Under the pieces are notes generated by a model. It made no database searches. It was not told the origin of the DNA and saw nothing but the letters and a program-made list of their open reading frames with translations. DNA of 64,000 bases from an uncultured Paracoccaceae bacterium (GTDB lineage: Bacteria; Pseudomonadota; Alphaproteobacteria; Rhodobacterales; Rhodobacteraceae), in assembly GCA_947489445.1 (NCBI GenBank), contig CANLDN010000001.1:248001-312000 (forward strand). Direction: 5' to 3'. Position numbers and translations under genes: made by a program. Positions 37,250 to 47,547 of the stretch are shown here, piece after piece (the first letter of the stretch is position 1; every line of letters starts with the position of its first letter).

Positions 37250-40111
37250 TTACGCTGTCCAGATTTTGCAGAGAGTGGCTTTCGTCTCTTGCATCTGGGT
37301 CACTGAATCGTAGCCATAGGTTTGTGCGGTGTTGGTGCTTTCGCCCAACACATAAGGGTCGGCCCCATCGGGGTATTTATCCCTTTGATCCACCCCTTCG
37401 AAGTGCCCGCCAAAGTGGAACGGCATGAAGGCCACACCTTCGCCAACCCGTTCGGTGACCAAGGCCATGACCTTGACCTTGCCGCCCTCGGGACCCTCGA
37501 CCCAAACCTGCGCCCCATCGCGGACGCCCAGATTGTTGGCGTCGCGAATGTTGATCTCAACGAACATGTCCTGCTGAAGTTCAGCGAGCCATGGGTTGGA
37601 GCGGCTTTCATCCCCGCCGCCTTCGTATTCGACCAAACGCCCGGATGTCAGAATAATCGGGTACTCTTCCGAAAAGTCGTTTTTCTGGATCGAGGCATAG
37701 AGCGTTGGCAGACGGTAGAATTTCCGGTCTTCGTAGGTCGGATAATCTGCCACCAGATCGCGACGGTTCGTATAAAGCGGTTCACGGTGCACCGGTACCG
37801 GATCTGGGAAGGTCCAGACGACGGCCCGCGCCTTGGCGTTGCCGAACGGTGCGCATTCATGCTTGATCGCGACCCGCTGGATACCGCCGGACAGGTCGGT
37901 TTTCCAGTTTGTTCCGGCACCTGCAACCGCATCGATTTGCGCCCGCTCATCTGCTGTCAGATCACCATCCCAACCAAGGTCCATCAGCATCTGCATGGTG
38001 AATTCAGGATAACCATCCTGAATTTCGGACCCCGCAGAATAGACGCCTTCGGCCAACAGATTGTCGCCATCACGTTCCACACCAAAGCGGGCACGGAACG
38101 TCAGGCCACCCTGACTGACAGGTTTGGACATGTCATACAGGTTTGGCGTACCCGGATGACGCATTTCAGGCGCCCCCCAACACGGCCAAGGCATCCCGTA
38201 ATAGTCCCCATCAGCAGGCCCTCCAACGGCTTGCAGCGTTGTTTGATCAAACGTGTGCTGGTTGGCCATATGCAGTTTGAGCCGCTCCGGGCTTTGTCCG
38301 GTATAACCGACAGTCCACATGCCGCTGTTGAACTCGCGCGTTACGCTTTCAATGTTTGGCGTTTCGGCATCTTCCATCTCGATATTGCGGAAGAACCGAT
38401 CGGCGAAACCGAACTTGTTGGCGAACTTTGCGATGATGACATGATCAGGGAGGCTTTCGAACAGTGGTTCAACCACCTGATCGCGCCACTGGAGTGACCG
38501 GTTGGAGGCCGTCACTGATCCGCGCGTCTCGAACTGGGTCGAGGCGGGCAACAGATATACGCCATCTTCGCGGTCATGCAGCACGGCGGAGACGGTTGGA
38601 TAAGGGTCGATCACAACCAGCATATCCAGCTTTTCCATCGCCGTTTTCATTTCCTTCATGCGGGTCTGGGAATTCGGGGCGTGGCCCCAAAGGACCATGG
38701 CCCGCACCGCGTTCGGCTGATCGGTGTTTTCGGGGTCTTCGAGAACCCCGTCAATCCAGCGCGATACTGGAATACCGATGGACTCCATCAGTTCTTTCGA
38801 ACCGAATTGCTCTTGTAGCCAGTCGTAATCTTCGTCCCAGACACGTGCCCAGTGCTTCCAAGACCCTTCGGCGAGCCCGTAATAACCGGGCAAGGTGTGT
38901 GACAGAACGCCAAGGTCAGTGGCCCCTTGTACGTTGTCGTGGCCGCGGAAGATGTTCGTGCCGCCACCAGATGTACCCATGTTGCCCAGCGCAAGCTGAA
39001 GTACGCAATAAGCGCGGGTGTTGTTGTTACCGTTGGTGTGCTGCGTACCACCCATGCACCAGACAACCGTACCGGGACGGTTATTGGCAAGAGTGAAGGC
39101 CACGCGGCGCAGTTGCGAACCGGGCGCACCAGTCACGCGCTCAACCTCTTCGGGTGTCCAACGGGCCACTTCTTCACGAATTTGATCCATGCCCCAGACA
39201 CGGGTGCGGATGAACTCTTCATCCTCCCAGCCGTTTTCAAAGATGTGCCAGAGGATACCCCAAACAAGAGCCACATCAGTACCCGGACGGAAGCGCACAT
39301 ATTCGTCGGCATGTGCCGCTGTCCGTGTGAAGCGTGGGTCACAGACAATCACGGGCGCGTTGTTCTGCTCCTTGGCTTTCAGGATATGCAGGAGCGACAC
39401 AGGGTGCGCCTCTGCCGGATTGCCGCCGATGATAAAGATCGCACGGCTATTGTGCATATCGTTGTAGCTGTTGGTCATGGCGCCGTAGCCCCATGTGTTC
39501 GCAACGCCAGCAACGGTGGTCGAGTGACAAATCCGCGCCTGGTGATCCACGTTGTTCGTACCCCAGTAGGCAGCGAATTTACGGAACAGATAGGCCTGTT
39601 CGTTGTTATGCTTGGCTGATCCCAGCCAGTAAACGCTGTCCGGTCCGCTTTCTTCGCGGATATTCATCATGCCGTCGCCGATTTCATCAATCGCCTGTTC
39701 CCAGCTGATGCGGACCCATTCGCCGTTTTCTTTTTTCATGGGATAGCGCAGGCGGCGCTCGCCATGGGCGTGGTCACGGACGGCGGCGCCTTTGGCGCAG
39801 TGTGCGCCCAGATTGAACGGGCTGTCCCACCCGGGTTCCTGCCCGGTCCAGACGCCGTTTTCAACTTCGGCGAGGACCGTGCACCCTACCGAGCAGTGTG
39901 TACAAACCGATTTGATCGTCTCTACCGCGCCGTTCATCGCGTCTTGTGCATTTGCTGCCGTCACTGTGCCACCTGTGGCGGCAATGGCCGTCAGCCCACC
40001 AATTGTCAGCCCGGACCCGCGCAGGAATGTGCGGCGGTCAACAGTACCTTTGGTCGATGGGGTCTCAAACCCCGCGCGGCGCGCAACACCGTTTGTCTTT
40101 TTGCGTAACAT
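37250..40111 (-). CDS. fdhA: Formate dehydrogenase subunit alpha (Mo/W-bis-MGD catalytic subunit)
   Basis: 953 residues. Twin-arginine signal [10 protein letters not shown] (Arg26-Arg27) sends the folded enzyme to the periplasm. An N-terminal [4Fe-4S] site is formed by Cys70, Cys73, Cys77 and Cys105. The metal-ligand position is Cys195 beside His196 in RICHSTTV, so it is a cysteine and not a selenocysteine enzyme. The molybdopterin domains and the C-terminal MoCo-dinucleotide binding domain ([11 protein letters not shown]...FMPFHFGG) are complete. It oxidises formate to CO2. A tungstate importer at the same locus suggests tungsten can be the metal. Confidence 0.96.
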   Translation of the reverse strand: MLRKKTNGVARRAGFETPSTKGTVDRRTFLRGSGLTIGGLTAIAATGGTVTAANAQDAMNGAVETIKSVCTHCSVGCTVLAEVENGVWTGQEPGWDSPFNLGAHCAKGAAVRDHAHGERRLRYPMKKENGEWVRISWEQAIDEIGDGMMNIREESGPDSVYWLGSAKHNNEQAYLFRKFAAYWGTNNVDHQARICHSTTVAGVANTWGYGAMTNSYNDMHNSRAIFIIGGNPAEAHPVSLLHILKAKEQNNAPVIVCDPRFTRTAAHADEYVRFRPGTDVALVWGILWHIFENGWEDEEFIRTRVWGMDQIREEVARWTPEEVERVTGAPGSQLRRVAFTLANNRPGTVVWCMGGTQHTNGNNNTRAYCVLQLALGNMGTSGGGTNIFRGHDNVQGATDLGVLSHTLPGYYGLAEGSWKHWARVWDEDYDWLQEQFGSKELMESIGIPVSRWIDGVLEDPENTDQPNAVRAMVLWGHAPNSQTRMKEMKTAMEKLDMLVVIDPYPTVSAVLHDREDGVYLLPASTQFETRGSVTASNRSLQWRDQVVEPLFESLPDHVIIAKFANKFGFADRFFRNIEMEDAETPNIESVTREFNSGMWTVGYTGQSPERLKLHMANQHTFDQTTLQAVGGPADGDYYGMPWPCWGAPEMRHPGTPNLYDMSKPVSQGGLTFRARFGVERDGDNLLAEGVYSAGSEIQDGYPEFTMQMLMDLGWDGDLTADERAQIDAVAGAGTNWKTDLSGGIQRVAIKHECAPFGNAKARAVVWTFPDPVPVHREPLYTNRRDLVADYPTYEDRKFYRLPTLYASIQKNDFSEEYPIILTSGRLVEYEGGGDESRSNPWLAELQQDMFVEINIRDANNLGVRDGAQVWVEGPEGGKVKVMALVTERVGEGVAFMPFHFGGHFEGVDQRDKYPDGADPYVLGESTNTAQTYGYDSVTQMQETKATLCKIWTA

Positions 40112-40171
40112 GTCTTTTCTCCCTTGCTGGCATCAGTTGATCCGATGCTCGCTGGGTTAGTTTTGATTGCC

Positions 40172-40357
40172 CTAGAACCGGGCGCTGGCGAGATATGCGC
40201 GGGTATGAGCCGTGTCTTGCATTTTATTGGATGTCGGATCCACCGGATCAGCCGCAGCTACGGTACCCGATGCAACGACGGCAACTGCCGCAGGTGCAGT
40301 CGCGCCCAATTTGAGAAAATTGCGACGACTGGTGCCGTCTTCCTTGTCCTGTGCCAT
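40172..40357 (-). CDS. Formate dehydrogenase-region Tat-signal small protein
   Basis: 61 residues from the ATG at 40357 (AAGGA upstream); the frame to 40534 is a shadow of the chaperone gene. Tat motif SRRNFLKLGATAPAAVAVVASG, then a short tail (DPVDPTSNKMQDTAHTRAYL). It matches the FDH-region Tat target family (TIGR02811-like, about 65 residues), always next to FDH alpha. The function is unknown; it may assist export or maturation. Confidence 0.85.
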   Translation of the reverse strand: MAQDKEDGTSRRNFLKLGATAPAAVAVVASGTVAAADPVDPTSNKMQDTAHTRAYLASARF

Positions 40358-40407
40358 TGGACCGTTTCCTTCTGTCTCTGGCGGCATAACCGCCGTTTCT
40401 GTGCGAA

Positions 40408-41016
40408 TTAATCCGCAATCATTCGAAACGCTTCGCGTTCGATATCCATAAACACACGTCCCACCGTGCCGACGGAGGCATAAAGAACAGAATTCTTTGC
40501 TGCCTCCAGATCGGCAAAGAAGTGACCAGACCAAGAACCTACATGTTTGTTAAAGAACGCTTTTTGATTTTGCAACGGTGCTGGTGGACCGGCAAACCGT
40601 CCTACAATCAAACCACCCATCATTTCCATCAACGATGCGATGTTGTCTTCGGGCTCGAATACATTGGGTGCGCGGGCGATACCGCTTGCATTCATGTCCC
40701 CGCGCAATGCAGCGAGCGGCTTTTCGTTCAGAAACCCGGTTAGATAGTAACTGGCGAAGGGCAAAAGTTCGCCACGCCCAAGCCCGATAAACAGCGCGTT
40801 GAATTCGCGGGTTGCCGCCTTTGGCTTGGTCACTTTTGCAACACTGGCGAGTTGTGCGATGGCGCGGCCCAAGGTCGTATCATCCCCTTCCAGCCCCGCC
40901 GTCTGCCCCAGCAGCATTTCGTCGGGCGGGCCCGCCAACATCAAACCCAAATAGTTGTAAAGATCGGCGCGTAGCCGGTCTTCTTCGCTGATTGTCGGGG
41001 CATCGGCGACGCTCAT
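40408..41016 (-). CDS. TorD/DmsD-family molecular chaperone
   Basis: 202 residues, all helical, with RADLYNYLGLMLAGPPDEMLL at the start and EPEDNIASLMEMMGGLIVGRF at mid-length, corresponding to the ExPD-type motif region of the TorD family. These chaperones bind Tat signal peptides of molybdoenzymes and promote cofactor insertion. It overlaps DUF3306 by four bases and lies two genes from FDH alpha, its probable client. Confidence 0.9.
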   Translation of the reverse strand: MSVADAPTISEEDRLRADLYNYLGLMLAGPPDEMLLGQTAGLEGDDTTLGRAIAQLASVAKVTKPKAATREFNALFIGLGRGELLPFASYYLTGFLNEKPLAALRGDMNASGIARAPNVFEPEDNIASLMEMMGGLIVGRFAGPPAPLQNQKAFFNKHVGSWSGHFFADLEAAKNSVLYASVGTVGRVFMDIEREAFRMIAD

Positions 41017-41588
41017 GATATTGCTATGCTCGCATCTTCGGGTTCGAATTCGAAACGCATCCGGCGGCGGGGCACCGCTGCCTCTTGCGATGTCTCCTGC
41101 TCCGGCTTGACCTCTGCATCAACTTCGACTTGCGCAACAGCGGTGTCGACGTCTGATGGTATGTCGTCAACCACGGTATCGTCAGGTGTTTCGGCGATCA
41201 ACGCTTCTGCCTTTCGCGCCATTTCCTGCACATGCGCCATCATTCCCTTACCCACCTGATAGGCGGTCTGCATATTTTCGATAACGGTCGCGCTATCGGT
41301 AAAATCTTCGCCATAATCGACAAGTCCATCGACATTGGCCAGTACCGGATTCAAACGCCACAGCTTACGCAGCGCACGCCGCCGCAAATGATCAGGAACG
41401 GTCTTTGACATGAAACCTTTGATATCATCGCCCAGCGCGATGGTGTCCGGATCAGGTAAATCCAATGCAACAAGGATTTCTTCGTCGGATAGGTCTTCTG
41501 GCAGTGGTGTCGGCTCTTCGGCATTCATCGCCTCTTGCGCGACATCCGCCTTGCGACGTGACCAAAAATCGCGGCCTTGAGTGCTCAT
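41013..41588 (-). CDS. DUF3306 domain-containing protein
   Basis: 191 residues: DFWSRRKADVAQEA, an acidic Pro-rich stretch, the core LPDPDTIALGDDIKGFMSKTVPDHLRRRALRKLWRLNPVLANVDGLVDYGEDFTD that defines DUF3306, and an acidic variable tail. Probably cytosolic. Always found in FDH loci; function unknown, plausibly maturation. Overlaps DUF3305 and the TorD-like gene by four bases each. Confidence 0.9.
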   Translation of the reverse strand: MSTQGRDFWSRRKADVAQEAMNAEEPTPLPEDLSDEEILVALDLPDPDTIALGDDIKGFMSKTVPDHLRRRALRKLWRLNPVLANVDGLVDYGEDFTDSATVIENMQTAYQVGKGMMAHVQEMARKAEALIAETPDDTVVDDIPSDVDTAVAQVEVDAEVKPEQETSQEAAVPRRRMRFEFEPEDASIAIS

Positions 41589-42148
41589 GCAGCAGGTTCC
41601 TTACGGCCCGGTGCACGATAAACATCTGTCAGCTGAGATATACGCGCATCGCCAATTCCGTCTTCGACCAAATCAATTCGTTTGCGGTCGCGGCGGCGTT
41701 TCACGAATTCCTCTTGCTGGTGATAGGCCAGCGCAAAATCACGTACCCAAGCGATAAGGCCATCCGGCATTGGTACCTTTTCAACGATATCATCGCCGTT
41801 ATCGGCATAGTCCTGCGCTTCGTAGGGTGAAACGGTGACAAGCAGAACGTCGAGCGGCCGGTCAGTATTGTCGCTCTGGCGCATAACAACATAGACCGCC
41901 GGGATTTTGTCAGACAGACCAGTGAGATAGGCTTCGCTTTCTGCCCCATGCAGTTCAAGCATCACAGTTGCTGCATGAAATTCGGTAACGCACGCATCTT
42001 CGCGAAGTAGTTTCCATTTCGCCTGCCCAGCCCCCGGCAGAACCGAAACCGCTTTCCAAGACCAAGGCGCCCACCGGGTTACCCCTGGCGCACGACGCAG
42101 CACAACGCCCAAGGGCATGGCTTTATACTGGTTAGGGTTGTGGACCAC
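41585..42148 (-). CDS. DUF3305 domain-containing protein
   Basis: About 187 residues. The start is uncertain: GTG 42148 follows AGGGGGA, while GTG 42166 and ATG 42118 are alternatives. DUF3305 core: PLGVVLRRAPGVTRWAPWSWKAVSVLPGA, ELHGAESEAYLTGLSDKIPAVYVVMR and a C-terminal basic KRRRDRKRI patch. It is the first gene of the minus-strand FDH operon, divergent from the Fe-S protein gene. Role in FDH biogenesis is inferred from consistent linkage. Confidence 0.88.
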   Translation of the reverse strand: MVHNPNQYKAMPLGVVLRRAPGVTRWAPWSWKAVSVLPGAGQAKWKLLREDACVTEFHAATVMLELHGAESEAYLTGLSDKIPAVYVVMRQSDNTDRPLDVLLVTVSPYEAQDYADNGDDIVEKVPMPDGLIAWVRDFALAYHQQEEFVKRRRDRKRIDLVEDGIGDARISQLTDVYRAPGRKEPAA

Positions 42149-42342
42149 GGCTCCCCCTCTTGCCACTAGGTCTGCTTATTTGAATATGCTGGACCAAAAA
42201 CGCTGACAGAAAAAGCATTTTTTTCGCTAGGAGCCTTTGCACAGCCGCAGCAGGCATTCACGCGGTTTTTCCGGTTGGCCCCCACCGCGATCAATGGTTA
42301 ATGTTGCATGACTGCGTGATTGCAGATCAGGGGAGAACCGAA

Positions 42343-44310
42343 ATGTCGAATGGACAATTGCCATCTAAGCAATTGATTTTATGTGATTGTCTTGGTAGCC
42401 AGTCGATTGATAAAGAAACCATAGAGGCGGCCACCGGGTTGCCATGCTCACCCGTCCACAACGCGCTTTGCACCCGTCAGATCGATATAGCGATGGCTGC
42501 GATCAAGGATGACGGTGCGGTTATCGCCTGCCAACAGGAAAGCGCAAGATTCACCGATCTTGCCTATGAAATTGACGCAAAAACGCCCGATTTCGTCGAT
42601 TTACGTGATCGTGCCGGCTGGTCTGACGATGCTGCGTCAAAAAGTCCCAAGATGGCGGCCCTTGTCGCCGCCGCCCTTTTGCCAAACCCGGATCCCAAGG
42701 TCCGAGACGTGACATCTGAGGGCATCTGCCTGATTATTGGTCCTGGAGACGTTGTGTTTGATGTCGCGCATAGGTTGAGCGACATGCTGAGCCTGACGGT
42801 TCTGCTGACCGATGACACTGATCCGCCCGTCACTGCATCCTTCGATGTGATCAAGGGCCGTTTGGGCAAGGTTACCGGCACGTTGGGTCGCTTCGATCTG
42901 CGCATCGACGCTCTGCAAGAGGTTAATCCTGGTGGACGCGGCGCTGTCACGTTCACCGATCCGCAAGACAATGCCGCATCGCAATGTGACATTATTCTTG
43001 ATCTGTCGGGGCAGCCTCCACTCTTTTCGGCCTATGAGAAACGTGATGGCTATGTCAGGGCCGACCCGAAACATGCGCCTGCTGTTGCTGAAGCCATGTT
43101 GGAAGCGTCACAACTGACAGGGACTTTCGAAAAGCCGCTTTATGTCCGGTTTGAAGCCGCCCTTTGCGCCCATTCGCGGGCCGAAAAACCCGCCTGTTCC
43201 AACTGTTTGGACGTGTGCCCCACCGGAGCGATCACATCAGCGGGTGATCATGTCACCATTGATCCGATGATCTGTGCGGGCTGCGGAGCCTGCGCATCCT
43301 TGTGCCCATCCGGTGCTGTCAGCTATGACGCCCCGCCGCCGGATCATGTGTTTCGGCGTCTGCATACGCTGGCCGATGTCTACCGCAAGGCCGGTGGGAT
43401 AAACCCGCGCCTTTTGGTGCATGATGATACCCACGGTCATGAAATGATGTTACTGGCCGCCCGCTTTGGACGCGGTTTGCCTGCGGATGTTATCCCGCTG
43501 GATGTGTCAGCCCTCGCCAGTTTTGGCCATGCCGAAATGCTCGCTGCGTTTGGCGCAGGTTTTGCTTCTGTCGAAATCCTGCTTGCACCCAAATCAGATG
43601 TTACAACATTGCAGCGCGAAGTTGAGCTGGCGGTCGCTATTGCCGATCGCCCGGCACGATTGCTGGATGTTACCGACCCGGACCAATTGACTGATGCTTT
43701 ATATACAAGCGCCCCGATCACAGCGCACCCTGAGCCGATCCTGCCTATGGGGACCCGCCGTCAGGTGACACGAACAGCTGCAAAATCACTGCGGGGTGAA
43801 CAGGTGATCGCATTGCCGGACACAGCGCCCTACGGCGCGGTTATCGTTGATACGGATGCCTGTACATTATGTTTGTCTTGTGTGTCCCTTTGCCCGTCAG
43901 GGGCGCTAGCCGATAATGATGACCTGCCTCAATTGCGTTTTCAGGAAGATGCCTGTCTGCAATGCGGGCTTTGCGCCAATATCTGCCCCGAAAAGGCCAT
44001 CACGCTGGAACCGCGCCTGAACCTGAACAGTTCGGCACTGACGCAAGTCGTGCTGAACGAAGAAGAGCCTTTTGCCTGCGTCGAATGTGGCAGCCTGTTT
44101 GGTGTCAAATCGACCATTGAGAAAATCACCGAAAAACTGGCTGGCAATCACGCGATGTTTGCCAATCCCGATGCGGCCCGCATGATCCAAATGTGCGACA
44201 ATTGCCGCATTCAGGCACAATATCATTCAGAGAATAACCCTTTCGCCGCGGGCGAGCGGCCCAAGGTTCGCACGACAGATGATTATCTGTCGAAACGTAA
44301 AGATCACTGA
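42343..44310 (+). CDS. Multi-cluster 4Fe-4S ferredoxin-type protein of the FDH locus
   Basis: 655 residues from the ATG at 42343 with GGGGAGA upstream; the frame from 42301 is unsupported. Two pairs of ferredoxin clusters, CSNCLDVCPTG/CAGCGACASLCPSG near 285-330 and CTLCLSCVSLCPSG/CLQCGLCANICPEK near 505-560, plus a C-terminal CVECGS...CDNC pair. The N-terminal half has CDCLGSQSID and other cysteines. No signal peptide, so cytosolic. Probably an electron carrier or scaffold for molybdoenzyme maturation; it heads the plus-strand operon. Confidence 0.85.
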   Translation: MSNGQLPSKQLILCDCLGSQSIDKETIEAATGLPCSPVHNALCTRQIDIAMAAIKDDGAVIACQQESARFTDLAYEIDAKTPDFVDLRDRAGWSDDAASKSPKMAALVAAALLPNPDPKVRDVTSEGICLIIGPGDVVFDVAHRLSDMLSLTVLLTDDTDPPVTASFDVIKGRLGKVTGTLGRFDLRIDALQEVNPGGRGAVTFTDPQDNAASQCDIILDLSGQPPLFSAYEKRDGYVRADPKHAPAVAEAMLEASQLTGTFEKPLYVRFEAALCAHSRAEKPACSNCLDVCPTGAITSAGDHVTIDPMICAGCGACASLCPSGAVSYDAPPPDHVFRRLHTLADVYRKAGGINPRLLVHDDTHGHEMMLLAARFGRGLPADVIPLDVSALASFGHAEMLAAFGAGFASVEILLAPKSDVTTLQREVELAVAIADRPARLLDVTDPDQLTDALYTSAPITAHPEPILPMGTRRQVTRTAAKSLRGEQVIALPDTAPYGAVIVDTDACTLCLSCVSLCPSGALADNDDLPQLRFQEDACLQCGLCANICPEKAITLEPRLNLNSSALTQVVLNEEEPFACVECGSLFGVKSTIEKITEKLAGNHAMFANPDAARMIQMCDNCRIQAQYHSENNPFAAGERPKVRTTDDYLSKRKDH

Positions 44311-44324
44311 GACTGGAGAAGACA

Positions 44325-44519
44325 ATGAGCGATGATTTCAACATGTCGATGCGCAAGTTCCTTAAACAAGTGGGAGTCACGTCCCAACAGGCGATCGAAG
44401 AGGCGATCCGCGACACATCCAGCGGCGGAAAATCCTTTGAAGCCAAAGTCGTACTGAGCGTTCCTGAACTGGGACTTGAACATGTTGTCACAGGCACCAT
44501 CACCGGGCAGGACGACTGA
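44325..44519 (+). CDS. DUF6494 family small protein
   Basis: 64 residues (MSDDFNMSMRKFLKQVGVTS then QQAIEEAIRD...). It is the conserved small protein between the Fe-S protein and the Mrp-like ATPase in Rhodobacteraceae FDH loci. No cysteine or membrane segment. The function is unknown. It ends one base before the TTG of the next gene. Confidence 0.85.
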   Translation: MSDDFNMSMRKFLKQVGVTSQQAIEEAIRDTSSGGKSFEAKVVLSVPELGLEHVVTGTITGQDD

Positions 44520-44520
44520 G

Positions 44521-45588
44521 TTGAGCATCACCCGTGACGCGGTCATTGCGACCCTGAAGACGATCAAAGATCCAGCTTCCAGCGATGATATCATGGCCGC
44601 TGGCCTTGTGCGCGCCCTATCGGTGGACGACGGCAACGTCCGTTTCGTTTTCGAAGTGGCCCCATCGATTGCCGCCCAAATGGAGCCTGTGCGCGCTGCC
44701 GCCGAGGCCGCGCTGCTGGCCATGCCGGGCATTGGCAACGTCTCTGCCATTATGACAGCGCATAGCGCGCCTGCAGCCCCGCCAGACCTGAAGCCGCAAC
44801 GCGCGTCAGAACCCAAAGGCCCACAGAAGATACCCGGGATCGACCGGATCGTCGCCATCGCATCAGGCAAGGGCGGCGTTGGCAAATCGACCGTATCGGC
44901 CAACCTTGCCTGCGCTTTAGCCGCTGAGGGGCGGCGTGTCGGGCTGTTGGATGCAGATGTCTACGGCCCATCGCAACCCCGCATGCTGGGCGTGTCGGGC
45001 AGGCCTGCTTCGCCAGATGGCAAAACCATTCTCCCCATGCGCAACCATGGGGTGACAATGATGTCGATTGGTCTGATGCAAAATGACGACCAGGCCGTTG
45101 TTTGGCGTGGCCCGATGTTGATGGGTGCATTGCAGCAGATGATGAATCAGGTGCAATGGGGTGCCTTGGATATTCTTATTGTCGATCTGCCCCCGGGCAC
45201 CGGCGATGTGCAGATGACATTGGCGCAGAAATTTGCGGTCGATGGGGCGATTGTTGTCTCAACCCCGCAGGATGTGGCCTTGCTTGATGCCCGCAAGGGG
45301 ATCGATATGTTCAAGCAGTTGGGTACGCCTATTATCGGAATGATTGAGAATATGAGCACGCATATCTGCTCAAATTGCGGGCATGAAGAACACACGTTCG
45401 GCCATGGCGGTGTTGCCAGCGAGGCTGAAAAACTTGCGGTTCCATTGCTGGCCGAACTGCCGTTGCATTTGGATATCCGACTGGCCGCAGATGGCGGCGC
45501 GCCGATTGTGGTTTCAAAGCCGGACAGCCCGCAGGCGCAGGCCTTTCGCGACGTGGCTCGTCGTCTGATCGCCGATGGAAACGCATGA
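44521..45588 (+). CDS. apbC: Mrp/NBP35 (ApbC) family Fe-S cluster carrier ATPase
   Basis: 355 residues from a TTG at 44521 with AGGA eight bases upstream; the frame to 44476 is a shadow of DUF6494. N-terminal FSCA/DUF59-like domain (AVIATLKTIKDPASSDDIMAAGLVRAL), then deviant Walker A GKGGVGKS (116-123), DADVYGPSQP and the C-terminal CSNC that bridges a cluster between subunits. It carries [4Fe-4S] clusters to apo-enzymes, which here are plausibly FDH and its multi-cluster helper. Confidence 0.92.
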   Translation: MSITRDAVIATLKTIKDPASSDDIMAAGLVRALSVDDGNVRFVFEVAPSIAAQMEPVRAAAEAALLAMPGIGNVSAIMTAHSAPAAPPDLKPQRASEPKGPQKIPGIDRIVAIASGKGGVGKSTVSANLACALAAEGRRVGLLDADVYGPSQPRMLGVSGRPASPDGKTILPMRNHGVTMMSIGLMQNDDQAVVWRGPMLMGALQQMMNQVQWGALDILIVDLPPGTGDVQMTLAQKFAVDGAIVVSTPQDVALLDARKGIDMFKQLGTPIIGMIENMSTHICSNCGHEEHTFGHGGVASEAEKLAVPLLAELPLHLDIRLAADGGAPIVVSKPDSPQAQAFRDVARRLIADGNA

Positions 45589-46253
45589 ACGCGCCCAGTT
45601 TTCCACCATTGCTGCAGGGGCAAGCGACTGTTGATGATCCGCTTGAGGTGGCTGTTGCTTTGGCTGCGGCTGGCTGTGATTCTGGTACGCTGGTTCATAA
45701 TCTGGCGGGCCGCGATCTGCGTGCTGCGCTGATTTTTGCACCAGAAGTGGCCTTGGCGGATGCCATGGCGATGCTGCCCGCCTGCGGGGTCGGTTTTCAG
45801 AACGCGCTGGGTGCTGTGGCCCCGCCAGAAGTTGCTGTGCACCTGACCTGGGACGGTCAGATCATGGTGAACGGGGCTGCTTGTGGCGGATTGAGCGTTC
45901 GGGCCGCGTCCCCTGCCCCCAGCAACATCCCTGATTGGTTGGTCGTCGGCCTGCAAGTGCCGCTTTGGCCCGTGTCAGACGATCCTGGTGAGACGCCTGA
46001 TCAAACAGCACTCTATATCGAAGGCTGTGCGGACGTGACGCCGGTGCAATTGCTCGAAGGGTGGGCCCGGCACACATTGCTATGGATCAGCCGCTGGTCG
46101 GATGAAGGGCCTGCCCCCTTACATGCAGAGTGGCAGGGGCTGCTTCACAAGACCGACATAGATATTGGGATCGATGAACGCTTTGGCCTGTTGCGCAAGG
46201 ATGGCGAAACCACCACACTTGTACCACTCACCACCCTGTTGGAGCCAGCATGA
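45585..46253 (+). CDS. DUF4444 / biotin-lipoate ligase-like protein
   Basis: 222 residues. The N-terminal two thirds resemble a biotin-protein ligase catalytic fold (ALAAAGCDSGTLVHNLAGRDLRAALIFAPEV, then VHLTWDGQIMVNGAACGGLSVRA), though the usual GRGRxGR/KWPND motifs are degraded (HLTWDGQIMVNG). A C-terminal DUF4444 domain follows (WQGLLHKTDIDIGIDERFGLLRKDG). Ligase activity is doubtful. It overlaps both neighbours by four bases; it belongs to the FDH-linked operon. Confidence 0.78.
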   Translation: MNAPSFPPLLQGQATVDDPLEVAVALAAAGCDSGTLVHNLAGRDLRAALIFAPEVALADAMAMLPACGVGFQNALGAVAPPEVAVHLTWDGQIMVNGAACGGLSVRAASPAPSNIPDWLVVGLQVPLWPVSDDPGETPDQTALYIEGCADVTPVQLLEGWARHTLLWISRWSDEGPAPLHAEWQGLLHKTDIDIGIDERFGLLRKDGETTTLVPLTTLLEPA

Positions 46254-46753
46254 CCGACCGTTACCTTGCCCGTGCCATCCATTTTGACGAAAGCGACATG
46301 AATATCTTTCATGCGCCTGCCCGCACGGGTGAATGGTGTATTTCAGGCGGGTTTGAATTTTCCAACTGGTCAGAGGCTGACCTGACCGGCAAGGCCCGGC
46401 AAGCCTTTGCCAATGGTTGGTTGGGTATGGAAACATTTGGACGGGTATCCGTTGTCGCAATTACCAAGGTGGAAGAGATGGAGGTTGATGCGCTCACAGG
46501 CGCGCTCGCCGCGCATTTTGTCAGCCATTATGGTGCACCGTCTGTTGATGCGGCCCGTGTGGTCGCTGCCGAAGAGATTGCGCAGATGGCCGCACTTTGC
46601 GCGGATCAGGACCCTAACACCTTGCTGATGGTCAGCCGCGACTTGACGGATGCCGGGGTCAAAGAAAGCTACCGGATCATTCCACCGCAAGACGCCGGGC
46701 TTGATCAATTTGCGATCCACGGATCACTCGACGATGAGCCGCATAACCACTAG
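46250..46753 (+). CDS. DUF6505 family protein
   Basis: 167 residues; opens YLARAIHFDESDMNIFHAPA and contains GEWCISGGFEFSNWSEADLTGKARQAFANGWLG, which I associate with DUF6505. No membrane segment. It is the last gene of the plus-strand FDH-linked operon and overlaps the convergent tupA stop by four bases. The function is unknown. Confidence 0.8.
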   Translation: MTDRYLARAIHFDESDMNIFHAPARTGEWCISGGFEFSNWSEADLTGKARQAFANGWLGMETFGRVSVVAITKVEEMEVDALTGALAAHFVSHYGAPSVDAARVVAAEEIAQMAALCADQDPNTLLMVSRDLTDAGVKESYRIIPPQDAGLDQFAIHGSLDDEPHNH

Positions 46754-47547
46754 GATGGGTTTGTTGCGTTGAACGTGAACAGCGTTTCGCCATTGATGGT
46801 GTAGCTATCAATCAGATCAGCGGCGCGGGGCGATGTCAGCCAGTCTTCCAACTGTTGCGTCAAATCGGATTTGACGTGGTCATGCAACGCCGGATTAACC
46901 GGGATATAGGCGTATTGGTTGAACAACGCGGGGTCGCCAGCAAACAGCAGATCGAGCCCCGCCTTATTGCCAAAATTCAACCAGCTGGCCCTGTCCGCCA
47001 GAATATAAGCATCCATGGCCGATGCCGTGTTCAAGGCGGCCCCCATGCCTGCACCGACCGGACGGTACCAGTCACCACCGCGTGATACACCTGCTCCATC
47101 CCAAAGCGACAATTCCTTTTTATGTGTCCCGCTATCATCGCCGCGGCTGACGAATACCGCCTCAACCATCGCGATGCGCGCCAAAGCGTCGGCTGCGCTT
47201 TCAGCGTCGGCAATGGTTGCTGGGTCGGCTGCTGGTCCGATGAATACGAAATCGTTATACATGACTTCACGGCGATGCGTGCCATAACCACCGGCAACAA
47301 AGGCATCTTCGGCAGCACGGGAATGCACCAGAATGGCATCCACATCGCCAGCTTCGCCCAAGCGCAGCGCCTGTCCGGTACCGACAACAAGCAGCTGCAC
47401 GTCCAGATCGATATCCGCTTTGATCGCGGGCAACAGGATGTCTGACAAGCCAGAATTATGAAACGAGGTTGTGACGGCAAGCTTGAGACTGTCCGCCATG
47501 GCCATTGAGCCCATCAGGGAAAAAAGAACGGTCATGATGCGGATCAT
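46750..47547 (-). CDS. tupA: Tungstate ABC transporter substrate-binding protein
   Basis: 265 residues with a short signal peptide (MIRIMTVLFSLMGSMAMA). TupA signature: LAVTTSFHNSGL, where the TTTS-type Ser/Thr loop binds the oxyanion, and VSRGDDSGTHKKELSLW. The family is strongly tungstate-selective over molybdate. Its ATG overlaps the tupC stop (ATGA). Placed beside FDH, it most likely supplies metal for that enzyme. Confidence 0.88.
   Translation of the reverse strand: MIRIMTVLFSLMGSMAMADSLKLAVTTSFHNSGLSDILLPAIKADIDLDVQLLVVGTGQALRLGEAGDVDAILVHSRAAEDAFVAGGYGTHRREVMYNDFVFIGPAADPATIADAESAADALARIAMVEAVFVSRGDDSGTHKKELSLWDGAGVSRGGDWYRPVGAGMGAALNTASAMDAYILADRASWLNFGNKAGLDLLFAGDPALFNQYAYIPVNPALHDHVKSDLTQQLEDWLTSPRAADLIDSYTINGETLFTFNATNPS

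Noticed and set aside
37322..38497. 391-codon plus-strand frame inside the FDH alpha gene
   Set aside because: Antisense shadow of a long, unequivocal catalytic subunit; no protein-like family pattern.
37250..40111. Selenocysteine in FDH alpha
   Set aside because: The metal-ligand position encodes cysteine (RICHST), with no in-frame UGA.
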